From Craurococcus roseus (lineage in GTDB: Bacteria > Pseudomonadota > Alphaproteobacteria > Acetobacterales > Acetobacteraceae): a DNA stretch of 11,449 nt. Numbering within the stretch: position 1 is the stretch's first letter; every line of letters begins with the position of its first letter. Under the pieces are notes generated by a model. The model ran no database searches. It was not told where the DNA came from and saw only the letters and a list, made by a program, of their open reading frames with translations. Both the position numbers and the translations under genes were made by a program. Of this stretch, positions 6,043 through 11,449 are shown piece by piece. The DNA lies in contig NZ_BAAAFZ010000111.1 of the NCBI RefSeq assembly GCF_039523795.1, positions 1-11,449 of the forward strand, read 5' to 3'.

Positions 6043-7443
6043 TCACACCGAGGGGTAGCAGAACGAGTCGGTCGAGCAGTCGCCGCCTTCGAGCCGGATC
6101 TGGTGCGCCCGGTAGCCGTCGGGGAACCCTACCCAGTAATCGCCGTCCAACTCGAGGCCGCCACCCGGCGCGGCCCGGGCCATGACCTGCGCCGCAGGCA
6201 CGCCGTCGGGGTAGAACTGGTCGTCCCACGTCGAGTAGAGCGAGTTGGTCCAGTAGACGCGCTTCCCGTCGCGGCTGATCTCGACCATCTGCGGGCCGCC
6301 CGCGAAGGCCTTGCCGTTCGGGTGCGGCGCGCGCCGCGCGATGCCGCCGATGCGGACCGACCCCGCGAGCTTCGGTTCCCTGGGCTCCGACACGTCGTAC
6401 TGCCGCATCTCGCCGGTTCCCCAGCAGGAGACGTAGAGGAACCTGTCGTCCATGGAGAGGTCGATGTCGGTGACCAGCGGCGGCACGGCGCCGAAGCCCT
6501 GGAGGAGCGGCGGCAGCAGCTCCTTGGGCGCCGGCTCGGGCGGGATGGTCGCCGTTTTCTCGATGCGGAACGCGCCGCCCTCGCGCCACCACGTCCAGAT
6601 CGAGCCTTCGAGGTTGGTGGTGTCCACCACGACGCCGAGGAAGCCGTGCTCCTTGGCCGGGTCGTGCGCGGGGCGCACCTCCAGCCCCATCTGGTGGTGG
6701 GCGCCGAGGTCGATCGTCTGCACGTTGCGGCGGGCGCGCAGGTCCCAGAAGTGGACGCGGTGCCCGTACTTGTTGGCGAGCAGGTCCTCGGGGACGATGC
6801 CGTTCTCGAACTGCGGCGGCAGCGCCCACTCGCTCGACACCATGTAGTCGCGCGGCAGGTTCCACCAGAAATCGTAATGGAGCGTCTGCGGCCCGCGGTC
6901 GATCTCCCAGCGGCCGAGGACCTCGAAGGTCTCGCAATCCATGACAAAGATGCCGGGCGGACCGTCTGTGCCGTCCTTGCCGCCGCCGCCCAGCGTGCTG
7001 ACGTAGATCCCTTCCGGGCCGCAGTGGACGGTGTGCGGGCGCGAGTAGCCGGTCTTCCTGAAGACCTCCTCGGGCTCGATGACCTTGTGGATCTTGGCCT
7101 CGGTCGGGCGCGGCTTGGTGTCCACGACGTAGATGCGCGAGGAGCGCAGCCCGGGGATGATCAGATAGCGCCGTTCGAGGAAGGCGTGGCCGGTCAGGGG
7201 CGACAGCGCGGACGAGCAGGCGTTCCAGCCGAAGTGGTGGAACTCGTCCCCCGTGTTCGGCATCGGGACCGTGTGGACCACCCGGCCGTACGTCGGGGAG
7301 CCGGGCTTCGTGTCGATGACGGCGAGCGCATCGGGTTTGGAGGCGTCGGGGCAGAGCAACAGGGTGTAGGCGAAGTCCTCCGCCGGCGCTTCCATCGCGA
7401 GTCTCGGCGACGCGTAGAAGGTAGGATCTGGCCGCATGTTCAT
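6043..7443 (-). CDS. Selenium-binding protein 56 family (methanethiol oxidase homologue)
   Basis: The 466-residue protein matches the whole length of SBP56/SELENBP1. Bacterial MtoX and human SELENBP1 oxidise methanethiol to H2S, formaldehyde and H2O2 with copper. Family stretches are PMPNTGDEFHHFGWNACSS (60-78), RSSRIYVVDTKPRP (100-113), IHKVIEPEE (118-126), RPHTVHCG (135-142), HYDFWWN (189-195), SSEWALPP (203-210), VTDIDLSMDDRFLYVSCWG (324-342), AGGPQMVEIS (381-390) and HQIRLEGGDCSTD (447-459). Cys76 is kept, but the usual CSSC reads CSSA (76-79). The C-terminus ends in SFCYPSV rather than the common SDIW. There is no signal peptide, so the product should be cytoplasmic, whereas the Hyphomicrobium MtoX is, from memory, exported. 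The ATG at 7441-7443 is chosen for its AGGAGG box 7 bases upstream; the upstream extension lacks homology. It heads an operon with the membrane protein. The SCO/MauG maturation partners known for mtoX are not here. Confidence 0.92.
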   Translation of the reverse strand: MNMRPDPTFYASPRLAMEAPAEDFAYTLLLCPDASKPDALAVIDTKPGSPTYGRVVHTVPMPNTGDEFHHFGWNACSSALSPLTGHAFLERRYLIIPGLRSSRIYVVDTKPRPTEAKIHKVIEPEEVFRKTGYSRPHTVHCGPEGIYVSTLGGGGKDGTDGPPGIFVMDCETFEVLGRWEIDRGPQTLHYDFWWNLPRDYMVSSEWALPPQFENGIVPEDLLANKYGHRVHFWDLRARRNVQTIDLGAHHQMGLEVRPAHDPAKEHGFLGVVVDTTNLEGSIWTWWREGGAFRIEKTATIPPEPAPKELLPPLLQGFGAVPPLVTDIDLSMDDRFLYVSCWGTGEMRQYDVSEPREPKLAGSVRIGGIARRAPHPNGKAFAGGPQMVEISRDGKRVYWTNSLYSTWDDQFYPDGVPAAQVMARAAPGGGLELDGDYWVGFPDGYRAHQIRLEGGDCSTDSFCYPSV

Positions 7444-7450
7444 GGCAGAG

Positions 7451-7457
7451 CCTCCTC
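7451..7457 (-). promoter_or_regulatory. Ribosome binding site for the SBP56 gene
   Basis: GAGGAGG on the minus strand, 7 bases before the ATG at 7443, decides the start (MNMRPDP) against longer in-frame alternatives. Confidence 0.8.
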
Positions 7458-7501
7458 GCTGTCCTCGGGGCTTCCCTGACGCGCGAGCCCGGCCATCATG
7501 C

Positions 7502-7514
7502 ACCTGTTCCAGGT
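7502..7514. promoter_or_regulatory. Dyad ACCTGTTCCAGGT, possible operator for the SBP56 operon
   Basis: The 13-base element is two 5-base arms (ACCTG/CAGGT) around a 3-base centre, 58 bases upstream of the SBP56 start in the ppx-SBP56 gap (7444-7560). ACCT...AGGT ends recall MerR-family operators (copper or redox sensors), but the spacing is shorter than the usual CueR-type dyad. I find no convincing -35/-10 pair next to it, and no regulator gene in the window. A loose AGCCG/CGGCT pair (7533-7537, 7556-7560) just after the ppx stop is the only terminator-like element in the gap. Confidence 0.3.
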
Positions 7515-7560
7515 ACAACACTACCGGAATCCAGCCGGAGCGCGGGACCGGCGATCGGCT

Positions 7561-9090
7561 TCAGCCGCCCGAAACCTCCACCGCCGGGTCCAGCCCGAGC
7601 GCCGCGGCCAGCGTCTCCACCCGGCGCAACACGCTGTCGCCCGCGAAGACGCCGGTGCCCTCCGACAGCCGCAGCGCCAAGCGCCCGTTCTGCCGCTCCA
7701 GGCGCGTCCCGGCCAGGAGCGCGGGCGTGCCGCCGCAGAGGGTGTAGGCGAGGCGCATCGCGGCCCCCAGCACCTCGGCGCGGCGCAGCGTCGCCGCGTC
7801 CAGCAGCGACCGCGCGGGCGCCAGGAAGGGCGCGGCCGGGTCGGCCTCGTAGCGCAGCGCCGCGACCAGGCCGAGGAAGGCGCGCGCGTGGTGGTCGAGG
7901 CCGATGCCCTGCTGGCGCAGCACGCGCAGGAAGCCCTGCTCGGCGCGGTACTCCGGGTGGTCGTGGCTGCCGAGGTCGGAGATCCAGCACGCGGCCTCGC
8001 GCAGCACCCGGTCGGCCGGCGCCTCGTCGGGGAAGAGCGGGTCCGTCCACTCCACCAGCCCCGGCGGCAGGCCGGCGTCGCGGCCCCAGTTCAGCGCCAT
8101 CTCGCGGCAGGCCGAGAGCAGCGGGTCGGCGTCCCGCACCGCTTCGTCGAGCAGCGCCGCGTACCAGCCTTCGCGCAGCCCGGCGGCGGAGAACACCACG
8201 CGCGCCGCGCCCGTCGCGCGTAGGAGGCGGCGCATGGCGACAGCGGCGAAGGGCAGGTCGCCCAGCCGCTTGAGCGGCGCGCCGGCCATCTTCTCCAGCG
8301 TCTTGCGCGAGGCCGACATCACCGCGCCGGTCAGGTCGCGCGCCTCTTCCCGCCGCAGCACGTAGTGGTGGACGATGGAGAGCGGGTAGTTGGTCTGCGC
8401 GATGTGCATCCGCGCGAGCGCCCGCCACGCGCCGCCCACCAGGTAGAGGTCGCGCCCCTGCGCGCCGGCGAGCCAGGGCTGCTTCGCCAGCTCCTCCTCG
8501 GCGACGGCGCGGGCGCGCACCGGGTCGCCGCCGGCGCGCTCGGCCAGCCGGATGGCGCCGATCGGCAGGGAGGCGGAGCGGAGCACGCGCCCGCCGGCGA
8601 GGCGGACCAGTTCGAGCGAGCCGCCGCCGAGGTCGCCCAGCACGCCGTCCGCGCCGGGGAAGCCCATGAACAGCCCATCGGCGGAGAAGCGCGCTTCTTC
8701 GTGGCCGGACAGGATGCGGATGGGGACGTCCGGCATCCGCCCCTGCAAGGCCTGCACGAACTCGGCGCCGTTGGAGGCGTCGCGCACGGCGGCGGTGGCC
8801 AGCACCTCCAGCGGGTCGGCGCCCATGGCGCGGCCGATGGCGGCGTAGCGGCCCATCACCGTCAGCGCGAGGCCGATGGCGTCCTCGTTCAGCCGCCCGG
8901 AGTTCTGCAGGCCGCGGCCGAGGCCGAGCACCGCCTTCTCGTTGAAGATCGCCTGCGGGTTGCGGCCCCGCCCTTCGAACACCACCAGGCGCACGGAGTT
9001 GGAGCCGAGGTCCACGACGCCGCAGCGCGGCGGCCGGGTTTCGCCGGCCCGGCGGGCCAGGCTGGGCCAAAGGACTTCCGGCGTGTCCAT
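7561..9090 (-). CDS. ppx: Exopolyphosphatase (Ppx/GppA family)
   Basis: Ppx removes terminal phosphates from polyphosphate; members may also hydrolyse pppGpp to ppGpp. The 509-residue protein has the ASKHA-type actin-like ATPase fold: phosphate-1 loop VVDLGSNSVRL (25-35), LATAAVRDASNG (97-108), LSGHEEARFSADG (127-139) with the catalytic Glu region, and the second phosphate loop LGDLGGGSLEL (151-161). A C-terminal HD-like helical domain includes SDLGSHDHPEYR (371-382). This long two-domain form is normal for proteobacterial Ppx. The start is ATG at 9088-9090; a GTG one codon upstream would add a single residue. The gene begins 11 bases after ppk1 ends, so both lie on one transcript and the cell makes the synthase and hydrolase together. 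In related genomes ribonuclease D (rnd) often lies nearby; here SBP56 follows. Confidence 0.95.
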   Translation of the reverse strand: MDTPEVLWPSLARRAGETRPPRCGVVDLGSNSVRLVVFEGRGRNPQAIFNEKAVLGLGRGLQNSGRLNEDAIGLALTVMGRYAAIGRAMGADPLEVLATAAVRDASNGAEFVQALQGRMPDVPIRILSGHEEARFSADGLFMGFPGADGVLGDLGGGSLELVRLAGGRVLRSASLPIGAIRLAERAGGDPVRARAVAEEELAKQPWLAGAQGRDLYLVGGAWRALARMHIAQTNYPLSIVHHYVLRREEARDLTGAVMSASRKTLEKMAGAPLKRLGDLPFAAVAMRRLLRATGAARVVFSAAGLREGWYAALLDEAVRDADPLLSACREMALNWGRDAGLPPGLVEWTDPLFPDEAPADRVLREAACWISDLGSHDHPEYRAEQGFLRVLRQQGIGLDHHARAFLGLVAALRYEADPAAPFLAPARSLLDAATLRRAEVLGAAMRLAYTLCGGTPALLAGTRLERQNGRLALRLSEGTGVFAGDSVLRRVETLAAALGLDPAVEVSGG

Positions 9091-9101
9091 CACCCGCCGC
9101 G

Positions 9102-11333
9102 TCAGTCCTGCGCAACGCGGTTGGGCCGCAGCCGCTTCGGCGCCGTGGGCCGGCGCCCGGATGGGTCGAGGGCGCTGCCGCGGCCGGACAGGGACGGGTT
9201 GGTCATGAAGTACTCATGGGCGGAGAAGGGCTGCGGGCCGGGCTCGTCGCGGCGCCACGACCCGTCCGGCATCAGGTCCCAGCTCTGCGCCGTGTCCTTC
9301 AGGTTCACCACCATGATCTGGTCCAGGATCTGCGCGTGGACGGTGGGGTTCTCCACCGGCACCAGCGTTTCAACGCGCCATTCCATGTTCCGTGCCATCC
9401 AATCCGCGGACGAGATGAACACCTTGGCCCGGCGGCTCGGCAGGCGGTGGCCGTTGCCGAAGACGCAGATGCGCGAGTGCTCCAGGAAGCGGCCGACGAT
9501 GGACTGGACGTGGATGTTCTCGGAGAGCCCCGGCACGCCGGGCCGGAGGCAGCAGATGCCGCGCACCACGCCCTCCACCTTCACCCCGGCGCGGCTGGCG
9601 GCGTAGAGCGCGTCGATCAGCTGCTCGTCCACCAGGCTGTTCATCTTGATCCAGATGCCGGCCGGCTTGCCCTCCTTGGCGAAGGCGATCTCCTTGCCGA
9701 TGAGGTCGAGCAGGGTCGAGCGGACGGTCAGCGGCGAGAAGGCCAGCGCGTCCATCTTCTCCGGCCGGGCGTAGCCGGTCATGTAGTTGAACAGCCGCGC
9801 CGCGTCGCGCGTCAGCGCCGGGTCGGCGGTGAAGAACGAGAGGTCGGTGTAGATCCGCGCGGTGACCGGGTGGTAGTTGCCGGTGCCGTAGTGCGCGTAG
9901 GAGCGCAGCGCGCCGCCCTCGCGCCGCACCACCAGCGACACCTTGGCGTGGGTCTTCAGCTCCACGAAGCCGAACACCACCTGCACGCCCGCCGCCTCCA
10001 GCTCGCGCGCGAGCGCGATGTTGCGCTCCTCGTCGAAGCGGGCCTTCAGCTCCACCATGGCGGTGACGGACTTGCCGCCCTCCGCCGCCTCGATCAGCGC
10101 GCGGGCGATGGGGCTGTCGCGGCTCGTGCGGTAGAGCGTCTGCTTGATGGCTACCACGTTCGGGTCGCGCGCCGCCTGCCGCAGGAACTGCACCACCACG
10201 TCGAAGGACTCGTAGGGGTGGTGGACCACGATGTCCTTGGCGCGGATCGCCGCGAAGCAGTCGCCGGCGAAGTCGAGGATGCGCTCGGGGAAGCGCGGCG
10301 TGTAGGGCGTGAACAGCAGGTCCGGCCGGTCGTCCACGATGAGCTGGCGCAGGTCCACGATGCCGAGCAGCCCGTCCACCGTGAAGATGCCGGAGGGCTC
10401 GGCGTCCAGCTCCTCCGCCACGTAGTGCACCATGTCGGCGGGCGTGTCGGCGGTGACGGTGAGGCGGATGGCGCGGCCGCGGCGGCGGCGCTTCAGCGCC
10501 GTCTCGTAGGAGCGGACGAGGTCGTCGGCCTCCTCCTCGAACTCGACGTCGGTGTCGCGGATCAGGCGGAACAGGCCGCGCTCGGCGGCGATGAAGCCGG
10601 GGAACAGCCGGCCCAGGCAGAGCGCGATCAGGTCCTCCAGCAGCACGAAGCGGATGCCCTTGCCGTCGCCGCCGGGCAGGCGCACGAAGCGCTCCACCTG
10701 CGGCGGCAGCGGCAGCAGCGCCCGCATGGTGCCGCCGTCCTCCTCGCGCACCAGCTTCAGCACCATGCAGAGCGCGAGGTTGTTGATGAACGGGAAGGGG
10801 TGCGCCGGGTCCACGGCGAGCGGCGTCAGCACCGGGAAGACCCGCTCCATGAACAGGTCCTGGAGCCAGGCGCGGTCGGCGTCGGACAGCCCCGCCGGGT
10901 CGCAGACCGAGACGCCCTCCTTCGCCAGGAGCCCGCGCAGCCGCCGCCACTCCGCCTGCTGCGCCGCGAGCAGGGCGCCCGCCCGGTCGTGGATGGCGGC
11001 GAGCTGCTGCGCCGGGGTGCGGCCGTCGGGCGAGGGCGTGGTGACGCCCGCGCGCTCCTGGCCGATCAGCCCGGCCACGCGCACGGAGTAGAATTCGTCG
11101 AGGTTGGAGGCCGAGATGGCGACGAAGCGCAGCCGCTCCAGCAGTGGGTGCCGAGGGTTGGCCGCTTCCTCCAGGACGCGGGTGTTGAAATCCAGCCAGG
11201 ACAACTCGCGGTTGATGAAGCGCTCCGGCGAAGCGGGTGTGATGCCGCGAGGCGCGTCGCCCACCGTTGGCTGCAGCGGCGGCGTATGCAGGGGCGGCGC
11301 GTCGGGGCTGGGCTGCGATCGGGCGAGCGACAT
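9102..11333 (-). CDS. ppk1: Polyphosphate kinase 1
   Basis: PPK1 reversibly polymerises the gamma-phosphate of ATP into polyphosphate through a phospho-histidine. The 743-residue protein contains all four expected regions: N-terminal RFINRELSWLDFNTRVLEEA (38-57) and SNLDEFY (76-82) with the ATP-contacting Asn77, a head domain, and two PLD-like catalytic domains. VVAIKQTLYR (393-402) and ELKARFDEERN (428-438) carry the Mg-binding arginines (402, 432). ELKTHAKV (458-465) carries the autophosphorylated His462, SYAHYGTGNYH (478-488) follows, and His619 in RFLEHSR (616-622) is the second active-site histidine. A 35-residue Pro-rich N-terminal tail precedes the conserved part. A later start is conceivable, but the ATG at 11331-11333 is the only one before it. 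The C-terminus adds a basic, disordered tail of about 25 residues. It is the first gene of the ppk1-ppx operon; from memory, ppk commonly follows hdaA in alphaproteobacteria. Confidence 0.97.
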   Translation of the reverse strand: MSLARSQPSPDAPPLHTPPLQPTVGDAPRGITPASPERFINRELSWLDFNTRVLEEAANPRHPLLERLRFVAISASNLDEFYSVRVAGLIGQERAGVTTPSPDGRTPAQQLAAIHDRAGALLAAQQAEWRRLRGLLAKEGVSVCDPAGLSDADRAWLQDLFMERVFPVLTPLAVDPAHPFPFINNLALCMVLKLVREEDGGTMRALLPLPPQVERFVRLPGGDGKGIRFVLLEDLIALCLGRLFPGFIAAERGLFRLIRDTDVEFEEEADDLVRSYETALKRRRRGRAIRLTVTADTPADMVHYVAEELDAEPSGIFTVDGLLGIVDLRQLIVDDRPDLLFTPYTPRFPERILDFAGDCFAAIRAKDIVVHHPYESFDVVVQFLRQAARDPNVVAIKQTLYRTSRDSPIARALIEAAEGGKSVTAMVELKARFDEERNIALARELEAAGVQVVFGFVELKTHAKVSLVVRREGGALRSYAHYGTGNYHPVTARIYTDLSFFTADPALTRDAARLFNYMTGYARPEKMDALAFSPLTVRSTLLDLIGKEIAFAKEGKPAGIWIKMNSLVDEQLIDALYAASRAGVKVEGVVRGICCLRPGVPGLSENIHVQSIVGRFLEHSRICVFGNGHRLPSRRAKVFISSADWMARNMEWRVETLVPVENPTVHAQILDQIMVVNLKDTAQSWDLMPDGSWRRDEPGPQPFSAHEYFMTNPSLSGRGSALDPSGRRPTAPKRLRPNRVAQD

Positions 11334-11344
11334 GGGGCCGGAGC

Positions 11345-11449
11345 CTAGAGCAGGCGCGGGGCCGGTGTCGAAGCGTCCTCACCTTCCGCAAGCATATCGT
11401 CATCCTGGCCGGCGCCGAAGCCGGGCATCCCCCGCATCGCCAGGGCGGC
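11345..11449 (-). CDS. C-terminal end of an unidentified protein (cut by window edge)
   Basis: On the minus strand a frame is open from the right edge to a TAG at 11345-11347 and encodes 34 residues. They include AMRGMPGFGAGQDDDML and then an acidic, Pro-rich tail that looks like a disordered C-terminus. The stop is 11 bases before the ppk1 start, so it would be co-transcribed with ppk1-ppx. Position suggests the replication regulator HdaA, which often precedes ppk in alphaproteobacteria, but the residues do not let me confirm that. Confidence 0.45.
   Translation of the reverse strand, partial: AALAMRGMPGFGAGQDDDMLAEGEDASTPAPRLL

Noticed and set aside
6043..6045. The SBP56 TGA as a selenocysteine codon
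   Set aside because: The family binds selenium by cysteine and ends at about this point in homologues. The residues around the codon are not a redox motif, and the hairpin after it is short and lacks a clear bacterial SECIS loop.
5734..7479. A 581-codon plus-strand open frame across SBP56 and the membrane gene
   Set aside because: It is a shadow of two well-supported minus-strand genes, with no recognisable domain or ribosome binding site.
9216..11348. A 710-codon open frame on the plus strand across ppk1
   Set aside because: It mirrors ppk1 on the other strand, has low-complexity His/Arg/Val/Gly-rich composition and no domain. Long antisense frames without stops are expected in DNA of this GC content.

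Overview
The window is chromosomal DNA from a high-GC alphaproteobacterium. The block around lgt, ubiK and a 167-residue YbjN protein, the ppk1-ppx pair, an alphaproteobacterial-type UbiK and a heptose epimerase (HldD) all fit Rhodospirillales or Acetobacteraceae (Roseomonas- or Azospirillum-like). That placement is from memory of gene neighbourhoods, not from a search. Genes are tightly packed, with several start/stop overlaps. No gene-free stretch exceeds 300 bases. I see no tRNA, rRNA, CRISPR array, transposase or phage gene.

Left edge (1-526): the last 20 codons of an unidentified plus-strand gene run into a minus-strand DUF4145-type reading frame with two CxxC zinc-knuckle motifs. Its C-terminal half is missing. 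By my count this stretch is about 57% GC, against about 72% in a sampled line of lgt, so it looks like a remnant of transferred DNA at a rearrangement point.

Envelope and quinone block (527-3490): hldD (ADP-heptose epimerase for the LPS core) and lgt (lipoprotein diacylglyceryl transferase) form a minus-strand operon with a one-base stop/start overlap. Divergent from them are ubiK (ubiquinone-biosynthesis accessory factor with an unusual Gly-rich head) and a YbjN-family gene.

Minus-strand pair 3487-5240: cysQ (3'(2'),5'-bisphosphate nucleotidase) followed by a Sua5-type threonylcarbamoyl-AMP synthase, with a 4-base ATGA overlap. The Sua5 stop overlaps the convergent ybjN stop.

SBP56 operon 5368-7443: a selenium-binding protein/methanethiol oxidase homologue is followed, three bases after its stop and in the same frame, by a His-rich polytopic membrane protein of unknown function. 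This is the most interesting candidate for an undescribed functional pair.

Polyphosphate operon (7561-11333): ppk1 makes polyphosphate and ppx, 11 bases downstream, degrades it. A 34-residue C-terminus of another minus-strand gene enters at the right edge.
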